Assembly (NCBI GenBank): GCA_913048295.1
Contig: CAJWWK010000014.1
Span: 1 to 47,454, forward strand
Reading direction: 5' to 3'
DNA length: 47,454 nt
Origin: an uncultured Dehalococcoidia bacterium
GTDB lineage: Bacteria > Chloroflexota > Dehalococcoidia > Lucifugimonadales > Lucifugimonadaceae
Shown here in pieces: positions 8,344 through 17,128 of this stretch. How positions within the stretch are numbered: position 1 is the stretch's first letter; each line of letters opens with the position of its first letter. Position numbers and translations under genes: made by a program. The notes beneath the pieces are model-generated. The model was not told the origin of the DNA. It was given only the letters and a program-made list of their open reading frames with translations, and ran no database searches.

Positions 8344-9906
8344 CTAGTAACAGAAGTCGGTCACTTCCGGAATCGCTTCGATCGTTCCTTCGGCATAGTG
8401 GTAGCGGTACTCGACTCGCGGCGGAAGGTACGATCCGGGTTTCGAAGGATTATCTTTCAAATACAAGACGCGAGCAAATGATGCGTTTGAGAGATCGAGC
8501 TGAACCACAGCGTCCTCTCGAATGCAATCAAAACCGTCTATGAACTCATCGATCCTGCTTTCGATCACGGCGGAAGGCACGATGCTATGTTCCTTCTCTG
8601 CGCCGAGACCGAAATTACCGAGGTACATCGCTATCCAAACACCCAGTAAAACGACCCCGACGAGCATCGCAAGCCGACCTCTGGAAATGATTGGCTTGTC
8701 CCGTTGCGAAGAAGGCTCGGTCCCCAACAGACCAAACGGAGATTCTCTCGGCGGCCCGTCCCCTGCTGCAACCCGTCCTTCGCGAGATTCGAGAGGCCGT
8801 CCATTTATGCGCGCGTCGGGCGCGGCAATACTGCCTGAGTCGATTCCCCGGGACACCACATGACAGGCAATCTGCCGTCCATCGTGGAACGTGCGTGGCA
8901 GAGGAATATCCACGAAACACTGGTCCTCGGCAATCGGACATCGGGTGTTGAACACACACCCCTTCGGCGGGTTCAGAGGACTCGGCATATCGCCCTTCAG
9001 GACCACCCTCGCCCGCTTGCCTTCAACCTCGGGGTCGGGAATTGGCACAGCCGACAGCAACGCCTGGGTATAAGGGTGCTGTGGGTCGCGGTAAATAGCG
9101 TCGGCATCACCCTGCTCGACGATCTTGCCCAGGTACATCACGGCAACGGTATCGCTCACATGCCGTACAACTGATAGATCGTGAGCGATGAACAGGTAGG
9201 TCAGCTTTTGCTCCACCTTAAGGCGATCGAAAAGGCTGATGATCTGCGCCTGGATCGAAACGTCCAGCGCAGATACAGGCTCATCGCAAATCAGCAAACT
9301 TGGACCCGACGCCAGCGCACGGGCAATGCCAATCCGCTGCCTCTGGCCCCCAGAGAACTCGTGCGGGTAACGGGTCGCCATCGAACGGTTTAGTCCCACC
9401 GTATCGAACAGCTCCATCACCCGGTCCCTGATCTTCGACCTATCATCGAATATCTTATGGACCAGCATCGGCTCAGCGACGATGTTGCCCACCGTCATGC
9501 GGGGATTCAACGATCCGTACGGATCCTGGAACACCATCGCAATCTTCTGTTTAAGGCGCCGCATTTCGCGGCCACGCAGGGCGAGAACATCCTCCCCCTC
9601 GTACCGGATGCTCCCTCCCGAAGCGTCGCTCAACCTCAAGATCGCCCGCCCGAGAGTCGTCTTTCCAGAGCCCGACTCACCGACGAGCCCGAGCGTCTCA
9701 CCCGGCATGATCTGAATATCGACGCCATCAACGGCCTTCACCACGCCCACGATCCGCTGGATGATCAGGCCGCGCTTCACAGGGAAGTAAACCTTCAGAT
9801 CGCGCGTCTCCAGGATCGGGGTTGCCCCTCCGGAACTGACTGGTGTAGCGCGGTCCTCTGGCGCCCCAGGAGACGTCTGGCCGCTCGCAGCAGGAGGTAC
9901 GCTCAC
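8344..9906 (-). CDS. Oligopeptide/dipeptide ABC transporter ATP-binding protein (OppF/DppF type) with C-terminal membrane extension
   Basis: A protein of 520 residues; the family norm is about 320-350. Residues 1-30 are a Pro/Ser/Ala-rich leader. Residues 31-350 are a complete ABC ATPase: Walker A GESGSGKT (76-83), SGGQRQ (185-190), Walker B LLICDE (204-209), H-loop AHD (241-243), and the oligopeptide-binding C-terminal Cys segment GCVFNTRCPIAEDQC (316-330). After a polar linker (350-405) comes a single membrane helix (about 411-430, LAMLVGVVLLGVWIAMYLG). A tail of about 85 residues follows, ending VEYRYHYAEGTIEAIPEVTDFCY. The tail is not part of OppF and matches no family I recognise. It is the last gene of the importer operon, 30 bp after DppD. 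Confidence 0.9.
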   Translation of the reverse strand: MSVPPAASGQTSPGAPEDRATPVSSGGATPILETRDLKVYFPVKRGLIIQRIVGVVKAVDGVDIQIMPGETLGLVGESGSGKTTLGRAILRLSDASGGSIRYEGEDVLALRGREMRRLKQKIAMVFQDPYGSLNPRMTVGNIVAEPMLVHKIFDDRSKIRDRVMELFDTVGLNRSMATRYPHEFSGGQRQRIGIARALASGPSLLICDEPVSALDVSIQAQIISLFDRLKVEQKLTYLFIAHDLSVVRHVSDTVAVMYLGKIVEQGDADAIYRDPQHPYTQALLSAVPIPDPEVEGKRARVVLKGDMPSPLNPPKGCVFNTRCPIAEDQCFVDIPLPRTFHDGRQIACHVVSRGIDSGSIAAPDARINGRPLESREGRVAAGDGPPRESPFGLLGTEPSSQRDKPIISRGRLAMLVGVVLLGVWIAMYLGNFGLGAEKEHSIVPSAVIESRIDEFIDGFDCIREDAVVQLDLSNASFARVLYLKDNPSKPGSYLPPRVEYRYHYAEGTIEAIPEVTDFCY

Positions 9907-9936
9907 AGGTTGAACCTCTGGGACTTTTGCGACCTA

Positions 9937-10926
9937 TCAATCATGCAACGCAACCGATGCATGCTCGAAACAGGCCACCTGTTTTCCTGTTGAAATTTCC
10001 TCGAGCTCCGGGTCATCTGTAAAGCAGCGTTCGACCGCCCACGGGCATCGCGGGTTGAACGCACAACCGTCCGGCAAGTCCGTCAGGTCGGGTATCTCAC
10101 CGGCAATCGGAGTCAACGGCGCCCCTTTGTCAGAATCGAGCCTTGGCACCGACCGAAGCAGCCCAACCGTATAGGGGTGCTGAGGCTCGGCGTACATGTC
10201 AGACGCGTCACTCACCTCACGCAGTTTCCCCGCGTACATCACCGCCACCCTGTCGGCGTACCTGGCAACTATCCCCAGGTTGTGCGTAATTATCAACAGC
10301 GAGGTCCCAGATTGCTCGGTGACATCCTGCATCAGGTCCAGTATTTGCGCCTGGATAGTTACGTCCAGCGCCGTCGTCGCCTCATCCGCGATCAACAGCC
10401 GCGGTGCGCACGACATGGCCATCGCAATCATGATCCGTTGCCGCTGGCCGCCGCTGAGTTCGTGTGGATACTGTTGCAGGCGGGCCCTCGCATCGGGAAT
10501 GCCCACCATGTTGACCAGCTCCTCAGCGCGGTCGTTTGCCGCGCCGCTGGAGAGCTTCATGTGAATCTTGAGCGGCTCGGCCAGCTGCGATTGGATGGTC
10601 AGCACCGGGTTGAGCGAACTCATCGGCTCCTGAAAAATCATCCCGATCTTGGAGCCCCGGATGGCCCGCATTTCTCTGTTCCTGAGCTTGAGCAGGTCGA
10701 TGCCGTCAAACTCAACGGTTCCCGACGTGATTTCTCCCGGCGGGGTTGGGATCAATCTCATGATCGAGAGGGCGGTGACGCTCTTGCCGCACCCGCTCTC
10801 ACCGACAAGCGCGAAAGTCTCGCCCGCCCGGACCTCGAACGAAATGTTGTCGACCGCCTTTACCACACCACCCTCGGTGCGGAACAGCGTGCTCAGGTTT
10901 TTTACTTTTAAAAGAACTTCTGCCAT
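9937..10926 (-). CDS. Oligopeptide/dipeptide ABC transporter ATP-binding protein (OppD/DppD type)
   Basis: A 329-residue ABC ATPase with Walker A GESGCGKS (42-49), Q-loop FQEP (98-101), signature LSGGQRQ (157-163), Walker B LLIADE (177-182) and the C-terminal oligopeptide/dipeptide region with GCAFNPRCPW and RC cysteines. It energises import together with the OppF-like partner encoded just downstream. It is cytoplasmic and bound to the two permeases. It lies 27 bp behind the DppC-type permease in the minus-strand operon. Length and motifs are standard, unlike those of its partner. Confidence 0.95.
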   Translation of the reverse strand: MAEVLLKVKNLSTLFRTEGGVVKAVDNISFEVRAGETFALVGESGCGKSVTALSIMRLIPTPPGEITSGTVEFDGIDLLKLRNREMRAIRGSKIGMIFQEPMSSLNPVLTIQSQLAEPLKIHMKLSSGAANDRAEELVNMVGIPDARARLQQYPHELSGGQRQRIMIAMAMSCAPRLLIADEATTALDVTIQAQILDLMQDVTEQSGTSLLIITHNLGIVARYADRVAVMYAGKLREVSDASDMYAEPQHPYTVGLLRSVPRLDSDKGAPLTPIAGEIPDLTDLPDGCAFNPRCPWAVERCFTDDPELEEISTGKQVACFEHASVALHD

Positions 10927-10953
10927 CGGATATCACTCATACGGACCGGCTTC

Positions 10954-11877
10954 TCACGAATGTGCCGTCGTCTTGAGCCGCCCCCTCAACTTCGGATCAA
11001 GGTGGTCGCGAATTGAATCGCCAATCAACACGACCGCCAGCACCGTAATTGTCAGGAACAGGCCGGGGAAGAACGATATATGGAACCCGACCTGCATGTA
11101 CCCCTGACCGGTGGCGATAATGTTGCCCCAGCTGGGCACATACTCGGGCACGCCTGCACCCAGGAAACTCAAACTTGCCTCGGCGAGAATTGCCCCCGCC
11201 AGCGTGAACGTAGCCTGGACAATGATGATGCTCACGATGTTGGGCAAGACGTGAAGCATCAATATGCGGGGCACGGGCACCCCAACCGCCCTGGCCGCCT
11301 CGACATAGGTCGACTCCCGCAGGCTGAGGACCGCCCCCCGCACAAGGCGTATCTTCCCCGCGGTCGCAGTCACCGAAAGAGCAATGATTATATTGCCCAC
11401 GCTGGGCCCAATTAACGAAATGAGCGCAAGCGCAAGGAGAATCGTCGGGAACGCCAGGAACCCGTCAACAACACGCATTATGATCGAGTCCAACAACCGG
11501 AAATAACTGATGACCAGCGCAACGCTCACGCCGATAACCGTCGATACCACCGTCACAGAAACCCCGACCAGAAACGATAGCCGGGTGCCCACAATCGTCC
11601 GGTCAAATACGTCCCGCCCCCAGTTGTCCGTGCCGAACCAGTGATCGGTGGAAGGCCCAAGAAGCCTGTTCACCGGGTCGGTCCGTTCGTAATCGGTCCT
11701 CGCCAGCGTTGGTGCAAAAAATGCCAGGAATAGACCGATCAGCAGAACAGTAATCGAGGCGGCGAGCACCTTGTCCCGCCTCGCCGCCCGGTAAGTCGCC
11801 CCCAACGACCCGCGCAACCTGGCAGACATGGGCGGAGCGAGCTCCCACTCTGTCGCGGGATCAGTGATTGCAGCCAT
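10954..11877 (-). CDS. ABC transporter permease (OppC/DppC type)
   Basis: A 307-residue inner-membrane permease. The hydrophilic N-terminus is followed by a helix at about 38-58, then the OppC/DppC periplasmic stretch with HWFGTDNWGRDVFDR, and five more helices. The EAA loop that contacts the ATPases is seen as EAARAVGVPVPRILMLHVLPN. It forms the translocation pore with the DppB-type permease; their genes are separated by only two bases (11877/11880), implying coupled translation. Substrates of this transporter class are di- or oligopeptides, nickel or similar solutes; the specificity is unknown. Confidence 0.94.
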   Translation of the reverse strand: MAAITDPATEWELAPPMSARLRGSLGATYRAARRDKVLAASITVLLIGLFLAFFAPTLARTDYERTDPVNRLLGPSTDHWFGTDNWGRDVFDRTIVGTRLSFLVGVSVTVVSTVIGVSVALVISYFRLLDSIIMRVVDGFLAFPTILLALALISLIGPSVGNIIIALSVTATAGKIRLVRGAVLSLRESTYVEAARAVGVPVPRILMLHVLPNIVSIIIVQATFTLAGAILAEASLSFLGAGVPEYVPSWGNIIATGQGYMQVGFHISFFPGLFLTITVLAVVLIGDSIRDHLDPKLRGRLKTTAHS

Positions 11878-11879
11878 CG

Positions 11880-12878
11880 TTAGTACCTGATCCTCGGGTC
11901 GATATATGCGTAAAGAATGTCGACAATCAGGTTTACCCCGATCAGCACCGTCGCGACCACCATCAGCAGGGCCTGGATTATTGGATAATCGCGCCTGACT
12001 ATCGCGTCGACCAGCATCCGGCCCAGACCGGGGATGGCGAAAATCGTCTCGGTCAGCACGAAGCCGGTAGCCAGCCCCGCTATCGAAGCTCCGATAACGG
12101 TCGCAACTGGAATCGCAGACGGCCGGAAGGCATGCCGCAGGAACACTGAAAACTCCGATGCCCCCTTTGCCCTCGCCGTCCTGATGTAATCCTCACGGAG
12201 CACCTCGAGCATTGCCGAACGAGTAATTCGAGAGATAAATGCAGACGCGAGAATGCTGTTGACCATCACCGGCAAAAACATGCTGTGGAGGTGGGGTATC
12301 AACCCGGCCGAAAGCGGTTTATAACCAATTACAGGGAACCACCCGAGATTCACCGCAAATACCCAGATGGTCAGAAATGCGAGCCAGAACCCCGGGGTGG
12401 CAAATCCCAGAACGGCAAAGATCATCAGGTTCTTGTCCAGCCGCGTCCCGGCTTTCCAGGCCGCCAGCATCCCCGCGCTAATGCCGATAATCGTCGATAA
12501 CACCACTACCTGGAACCCGAGAGAGAGGGTCGGCTGGAGCCGCGGCGTGATGAGCTCGGTTATCTCACGACCGGAAAAGTACGATGTCCCGAGGTCCCCG
12601 CGCAGCAAATTCAAGAACCATTCGCCCATTTGAACCGGGAACGGCCGGTCAAAGCCAAGGTCGTGGCGAATCCTCTCCAGGATTTCAGGAGTCGCCTCGT
12701 CACCGGCAATGATCGCCGCCGGATCGCCAGGCCCGATATAAACAAGAGTGAACGTTATGATCCCGACCATGATTATCACGGGGATCGACACTAAAACGCG
12801 CTGGGCAATGTAACGCCACAAAGTAGGCTGGTCCGTTCCACACATGCACGACGTCTGTCGCGCGGTAATCGTCGCCAC
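11880..12878 (-). CDS. ABC transporter permease (OppB/DppB type)
   Basis: A 332-residue permease with the DppB hallmarks: an N-terminal helix (RVLVSIPVIIMVGIITFTLVYI), the segment GDPAAIIAGDEATPEILERIR LGFDRP, and the EAA-type loop DYIRTARAKGASEFSVFLRHAF. Six helices are expected. The annotated start gives a leader with two cysteines (SCMCGTD) that is unusual for the family; a start nearer LWRYIAQRVLVS is possible but no better start codon is obvious. It follows the SBP gene and the long hairpin at 12915-12971, and precedes DppC by two bases. Confidence 0.94.
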   Translation of the reverse strand: MATITARQTSCMCGTDQPTLWRYIAQRVLVSIPVIIMVGIITFTLVYIGPGDPAAIIAGDEATPEILERIRHDLGFDRPFPVQMGEWFLNLLRGDLGTSYFSGREITELITPRLQPTLSLGFQVVVLSTIIGISAGMLAAWKAGTRLDKNLMIFAVLGFATPGFWLAFLTIWVFAVNLGWFPVIGYKPLSAGLIPHLHSMFLPVMVNSILASAFISRITRSAMLEVLREDYIRTARAKGASEFSVFLRHAFRPSAIPVATVIGASIAGLATGFVLTETIFAIPGLGRMLVDAIVRRDYPIIQALLMVVATVLIGVNLIVDILYAYIDPRIRY

Positions 12879-12914
12879 GATTCCCGCGCTGCCGTCGCGC
12901 TGAAAATGAAGTTA

Positions 12915-12971
12915 CGCACTACTACGGGGGAGCGGGCCAAATGAATGGCACCGCTCCCCCGTAGTAGTGCG
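12915..12971 (-). terminator. Long perfect hairpin between SBP and permease genes
   Basis: Bases 12915-12935 (CGCACTACTACGGGGGAGCGG) pair perfectly with 12951-12971, giving a 21-bp stem with a 15-base loop that can itself pair (GCCA/TGGC). It sits in the 122-bp gap between the SBP stop and the DppB start and is followed on the transcribed strand by a moderately T-rich stretch (TAACTTCATTTTC). Such an intercistronic hairpin fits partial termination or protection of the upstream mRNA, giving excess binding protein over permease. That role is inferred from position. Confidence 0.7.
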
Positions 12972-13000
12972 AATTTACTGTCGGCTAACCGACAACATTT

Positions 13001-14719
13001 CTACTTGAACCACTTGTCGTAAGGGGTCTGTCCGCCGGCACCGCCGTGCAGACCTTCGACCTGGTTGCTGGCTGCCCAGTTGCTGAAGAACTCACCAACC
13101 TGGAGGAAGATAGCGTCGTCGTAGAAGTACTGCTGGAACGCCGTCATTGCCTCATCTATCTTCGCAGGGTCAGACTCGCGGGCGAACACGTCGAACAGTT
13201 CCCTCTGGGTCCCGTCAGTATCGGTGTAGTGGTTGAACCACGCATCGTACTGCAGTTCACCGAACCTCAAGTGTCCGATCGGACCCAGTCTCACGCTCTG
13301 ACCACTCCATGTGTGGAAGAACTCCCAGCGGTCCTTGGTCGCCCTGTCCTGGACCATCGTGGCCCAGTCCATCACCCTGAAGTCCACTTTGAACCCGATG
13401 TCTTCCAGCACCTCACGAGTTACCTGTGCGGCACCGTGGGCAGGCTGACGGTCAGCCGGATCCATTAATCGGATCGTGTAGCCCTCGTAACCGGCGTCTT
13501 TCACGATCTTTTTGGCATCTTCAACGCGCCTTGCGTTGTACATGTTCTCGCTGCCGGCGTTGTTTTCCCAACTCGTCCCACACTGCGTCAGCGACGCGCA
13601 CAGGTTAATCCGGTCCTGTGTCCCCGCGGCTGCCAACAACGCTTTCTCGTTGTCATAGGCCATCACAAGGGCTCGTCGCAGGTCTCGACCGTGTACTGGG
13701 TCGTTAAACGGAGGAATCTGGTAGTTGAAGTGACCAAGGAGCCTGTACGGCGGGCTGGCAATCAGCTGCACGTTCGGGTCATCCTTCAACCGAGGCAACA
13801 GGTCCTGTGAGAACTCCTGCACAAGGTCAACCGCGCCTGTCTGCAGGGCAGCAACACGAGTCGCCTGGTCGGGAATTTCAATGTACGAAACCCGGTCGAA
13901 GAACGCTGTGTGCGCACCCGACTGGCCGTCTGACGGATCAGAACTTGGCGAATAGTTTTCATACGGGATAGCCGACCAGCGGTCGCCCGGAGTCCATGAC
14001 TCGAAACGATACGGACCCGTACCGATCGGTGTTCCCGGAGCCGATTCCGTGGCAGGTAGCAGGTACCAGGACGCAAGCACGATCTGCGGAGTGAAGTTCT
14101 GCGGACCCAGCGCGTCAATCACGAGGCCGGTCTGCTCGGTCAGGTTCATGGTGAACTCAAGGTCATTGTCCTTCGTGATGAAGTCATCGAACGACTCAGG
14201 ACCAAATTTGTCCCACACCAGCTTGAACACCGGAGCGCGCTCGCTCTGGCGACGCAGCGTCCCGATAACCTGGTCTGTGGTCAACGCGGTTCCATTGTGG
14301 AACTCAACGCCTTCGCGGATTTTGAAAGTCCACTTCAGGCCGTCAGAACTCACATCCCAGCTTTCAACGAGCATCTTCCCCAGGGAGTTGTCCGCTTTGT
14401 AGGCAAACAGAGCTTCAAGGATCAGGGACGAAACGTTTCCGGTCGAAGACGCAGTGGTCCACAGCGGGTCAAACGATTGCACGCTGCCAACCGAAGAAAT
14501 CCTCAGGTGTCCGCCCTTCTTGGCGTTCTGCGAAGCCGAGGCTATGTCTTCTGGAGACGACGTCGGGGTGGCTACGACTGTGATCGTGTCTCCCTTGATC
14601 TGCTCAGTGACAATAACAGTCTGAAAAACGGTCTTCGTTTCTCCTGCACAGGCCACAACGGCAAGCATAGCTGCCGCAACCAACCAAATTACTGGCCGTG
14701 CATATCGAATTCCTCGCAT
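13001..14719 (-). CDS. Extracellular solute-binding lipoprotein, family 5 (peptide/nickel type)
   Basis: A 572-residue periplasmic-type binding protein of the SBP_bac_5 (DppA/OppA) family. The N-terminus is a lipoprotein signal: positive RGIRYAR, a hydrophobic helix, and lipobox V-V-A-C24. A low-complexity Thr/Val/Ser tether (25-60) precedes the binding domain, which starts GGHLRISSVGSVQSFDPLW. The family motif LKWTFKIREGVEFHNGTALT is present near residues 128-147. It captures the solute outside the membrane and delivers it to the DppBC pore encoded downstream. It is the first gene of the five-gene operon. GGGAGAG lies upstream of the ATG at 14719. Confidence 0.94.
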   Translation of the reverse strand: MRGIRYARPVIWLVAAAMLAVVACAGETKTVFQTVIVTEQIKGDTITVVATPTSSPEDIASASQNAKKGGHLRISSVGSVQSFDPLWTTASSTGNVSSLILEALFAYKADNSLGKMLVESWDVSSDGLKWTFKIREGVEFHNGTALTTDQVIGTLRRQSERAPVFKLVWDKFGPESFDDFITKDNDLEFTMNLTEQTGLVIDALGPQNFTPQIVLASWYLLPATESAPGTPIGTGPYRFESWTPGDRWSAIPYENYSPSSDPSDGQSGAHTAFFDRVSYIEIPDQATRVAALQTGAVDLVQEFSQDLLPRLKDDPNVQLIASPPYRLLGHFNYQIPPFNDPVHGRDLRRALVMAYDNEKALLAAAGTQDRINLCASLTQCGTSWENNAGSENMYNARRVEDAKKIVKDAGYEGYTIRLMDPADRQPAHGAAQVTREVLEDIGFKVDFRVMDWATMVQDRATKDRWEFFHTWSGQSVRLGPIGHLRFGELQYDAWFNHYTDTDGTQRELFDVFARESDPAKIDEAMTAFQQYFYDDAIFLQVGEFFSNWAASNQVEGLHGGAGGQTPYDKWFK

Positions 14720-14764
14720 TGACGATCTCTCCCGTTCTCTGATGTTTATCGCGATGTACTAATA

Positions 14765-14781
14765 CCAAAATACCAATAGAA
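14765..14781. repeat. Short direct repeat upstream of the ABC importer operon
   Basis: ATACCAAAATACCAATA at about 14763-14780 contains the heptamer ATACCAA twice in tandem. It lies 45-60 bp upstream of the SBP start on the minus strand and could be an operator or part of the promoter. No clear -35/-10 pair was identified with confidence. Confidence 0.3.
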
Positions 14782-14917
14782 TCTGCGTGTGCCCGATTAG
14801 GCCAACGCACGATGCCGGGACATTATACCGTAGTAGAAGGCATTGCAAGGGAACGTAAAAGGCGTTGCAAGGGATCTGTCAGCACTCAGCGTAGGGGCAG
14901 ACTAGCGCTACCAAAGC

Positions 14918-14939
14918 TGACCTGCCCCCGATAGCGTTA
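14918..14939. repeat. Solo IS3-type right end
   Basis: TGACCTGCCCCCGATAGCGTTA matches exactly (reverse complement) the right end of the IS3 derivative at 40880-41213. No other part of the element is present next to it. It directly abuts the amidohydrolase remnant starting at 14936, so the insertion or a later deletion removed the upstream part of that gene. Confidence 0.75.
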
Positions 14940-15058
14940 CCACTTTCGAAGACCCCCGTGTCCCGCCCGCCGGCATCATCCATGTTGCGGTCAACGGTAA
15001 GCTGGTGGTGATGGAAGGCAATCCCACCGGAGCGCTGGCTGGCGAAGCGATACCCTGA
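14936..15058 (+). pseudogene. C-terminal remnant of a D-aminoacylase-type amidohydrolase
   Basis: The plus strand encodes 40 residues ending in TGA at 15056: TTFEDPRVPPAGIIHVAVNG, then KLVVMEGNPTGALAGEAIP. This is the typical C-terminus of N-acyl-D-amino-acid deacylases and related metal-dependent amidohydrolases (FEDP...GI.HV.VNG..VV..G..TGA..G). The frame opens exactly at the solo IS3 end, so the N-terminal 90 per cent of the gene has been lost. It precedes the pdxA-like gene by 78 bp on the same strand and may once have been its operon partner. No function remains. Confidence 0.75.
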
Positions 15059-15136
15059 TGCGGTGGTTGGTGAAGTACGCGTGACGTTTCATCCAGGCTC
15101 CACTATTAACCCCCTGCCCCCGAGAAAAACGTTCAA

Positions 15137-16144
15137 ATGACAGACAAGCCCCTGCTCGCAGTAACTATTGGCGATCCTTCGGGGATCGGTCCCGAAGTGG
15201 TCGTAAAGGCTTTCCAGCACCGCGATCTGTACGACCTGATGCGGCCCGTGCTGGTCGGTACGGTTCTCGACGTGCAGAAAGGCGTGGATGCGATCAATTC
15301 GTCCGACACGGTAGTTGCTGTGGATTCACCGGCCGATGCAAACGGATTGCCAGGCACGTTTGAAGTCGTATCACCCGGCGACTGGGAAGGTACGGAATTC
15401 CCGACCGGCAATCACGATGCGGGCTCGGGCTCGGCATCTCACCTGTGGGTCGAGAGCGCCGCAACCATGTGCATTGAAGGTCAGGTCGCTGGAATGGTAA
15501 CCGCCCCGGTTAACAAGGAGTCCTGGTACATGGGTGGCAGCAAGGACACCGGGCACATGGAGGTCTTCAAGCGGCTGAGCGGGTCCGACTACGTGGCGAC
15601 CATGCTGGTGAGCGGGCCAATGCGGTGCATGCACCTATCGACCCACAAGCCGCTTGCCCAGGCGGTTGAGTACGTGACGACCGAAAACATCATGACGGCG
15701 CTGAGACTTACGCAGAAGCACTTTAATGAATGGGGGTTCGACAGGCCCCGTATCGCCGTGGCAGCCCTGAACCCACATGCTTCTGACAACGGCCTGATCG
15801 GCAGCGAAGAAGCCGATGAAATTGCACCTGCCATAGCCCAGGCGAAAGATGAGGGGATTAATGCTACCGGGCCACACCCTGCCGATTCGGTCTTCAACCA
15901 GGTTGCCGCTGGCAAGTACGACGTTGTGCTGGTCATGTACCACGACCAGGGACACATCCCGATTAAGGTTTACGGCGTCGAAGAGTCGGTGACGGTAAAC
16001 CTCGGTCTACCGTTCCTTCGGACTTCGGTCGATCACGGAACCGCCTTCGACATCGCTGGCAAGGGGATCGCGGGAGAAACGAGCATGATCGAAGCGCTGA
16101 AACTCGGGGCTTCGCTGGCTTCACGCAAAGGTCTTCAGATTTAG
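15137..16144 (+). CDS. 4-hydroxythreonine-4-phosphate dehydrogenase family (PdxA/PdxA2)
   Basis: A 335-residue NAD-dependent metal enzyme. GDPSGIGPE (12-20) opens the fold. The divalent metal is bound by H170 (STH), H214 (LNPHA) and H269 (YHDQG), the spacing of the PdxA family. RTSVDHGTAFDIAGKG closes the active site. PdxA oxidises 4-phosphohydroxythreonine in pyridoxal phosphate synthesis; close paralogues (PdxA2) oxidise four-carbon acid sugar phosphates. The family is certain, the choice between the two is not. No other vitamin B6 gene is nearby, and the upstream neighbour is an amidohydrolase remnant, which leans towards a catabolic role. Confidence 0.88.
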   Translation: MTDKPLLAVTIGDPSGIGPEVVVKAFQHRDLYDLMRPVLVGTVLDVQKGVDAINSSDTVVAVDSPADANGLPGTFEVVSPGDWEGTEFPTGNHDAGSGSASHLWVESAATMCIEGQVAGMVTAPVNKESWYMGGSKDTGHMEVFKRLSGSDYVATMLVSGPMRCMHLSTHKPLAQAVEYVTTENIMTALRLTQKHFNEWGFDRPRIAVAALNPHASDNGLIGSEEADEIAPAIAQAKDEGINATGPHPADSVFNQVAAGKYDVVLVMYHDQGHIPIKVYGVEESVTVNLGLPFLRTSVDHGTAFDIAGKGIAGETSMIEALKLGASLASRKGLQI

Positions 16145-16231
16145 CGGGCTGGTCGCCAAATAAGCGTAAAACACCCCGTATACACCTCAACGAAGCACCG
16201 GTATAACGGGAATTCTGTCGCAGGTCGTCCG

Positions 16232-16237
16232 TATAAT
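16232..16237 (+). promoter_or_regulatory. Possible -10 element upstream of proC
   Basis: A perfect TATAAT lies about 90 bp before the proC start codon in the gap after pdxA. No good -35 hexamer is seen at the usual distance, so this is a weak call. Confidence 0.3.
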
Positions 16238-16327
16238 CGGAACACGCAGCTTGTTGATTCACGCTGGCTATTTTTCATGCGGACCCGGATGGGCCCGGCT
16301 GGACGAGACCGGACACAGTTTACGAAT

Positions 16328-17128
16328 ATGCGAATTGCATTTATTGGCGGAGGTGTGATGGCTCAGGCCATCATCTCCGGGGTTAAAGACGCAGGGCTTG
16401 ATGCCAGCATCATTGTTGGCGAGCCGTTCGAGGCGCGTCGCGAATCATTGAAGAGCGATCTTGGTGTCGAGGTCACGGCGAGCAATCGTGAGGCGATTGC
16501 CGGTGCCGATATCGTTGTGTTATCGGTGAAACCTCAGCAATTGGAAGCGGTTGCCGAGGAGTTGGACGGTGCGCTGAACGCCGATCAGACCGTTCTGTCG
16601 ATTATGGCCGGTGTGAAGATTCACTCGATCGGCCTCAAACTCAATCACACCAAACTTATTCGGGTGATGCCCAACACACCTGCCCAGATCCGCAAAGGTA
16701 TATCGGCGTGGACGGCTTCTGATGATGTCGAGCAGGCCACACTCGACTTCGTGGCAAGCATGTTGAGTGCGATCGGCGACGAGCTAAAGTTCAGCGATGA
16801 AAAAAATATCGATATCGCGACTGCCCTGAGCGGCAGCGGCCCCGGCTATGTGTTTGTGTTTATCGAAGCCCTCACCGATGCTGGTGTCGAGTTGGGGCTG
16901 CCCGTTCATGTTGCCCGCCACCTGGCGTCGCAAACGGTGCTCGGCAGCGCGGCCCTGCAACGGGAATCGGGCAAGCACCCGGCCGAATTGCGCAACATGG
17001 TCACATCGCCCGGTGGAACTACCGCGGCTGGCCTGGCGGCGCTTGAAATGGGCGGCTTCAGGGCGAACGTCGCGGAGGCCGTGCGTGCGGCGTTTGAGCG
17101 GGGCGAAGAACTGGCTGGTGGCAAATGA
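16328..17128 (+). CDS. proC: Pyrroline-5-carboxylate reductase
   Basis: A protein of 266 residues catalysing the last step of proline synthesis, NAD(P)H-dependent reduction of 1-pyrroline-5-carboxylate. The N-terminus MRIAFIGGGVMAQAI is the dinucleotide-binding motif. VLSVKPQQ, the RVMPNTPAQI segment and the signature ALSGSGPGYVFVFIEAL are all present, as is the C-terminal MVTSPGGTTAAGL. Start: ATG at 16328 places the Rossmann strand at the N-terminus; an upstream in-frame ATG at 16277 adds an unrelated polar leader. Its stop overlaps the start of yggT by four bases (ATGA), a conserved proC-yggT arrangement. Confidence 0.93.
   Translation: MRIAFIGGGVMAQAIISGVKDAGLDASIIVGEPFEARRESLKSDLGVEVTASNREAIAGADIVVLSVKPQQLEAVAEELDGALNADQTVLSIMAGVKIHSIGLKLNHTKLIRVMPNTPAQIRKGISAWTASDDVEQATLDFVASMLSAIGDELKFSDEKNIDIATALSGSGPGYVFVFIEALTDAGVELGLPVHVARHLASQTVLGSAALQRESGKHPAELRNMVTSPGGTTAAGLAALEMGGFRANVAEAVRAAFERGEELAGGK

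Noticed and set aside
8100-8460. Full-length or permuted tmRNA
   Set aside because: No 5' acceptor partner, no TTCGAC 5' segment and no tag frame ending in Ala-Ala on either side of the 3'-like piece.
10177-10911. Plus-strand frame of 244 codons opposite the OppD gene
   Set aside because: Shadow of a well-conserved ABC ATPase.
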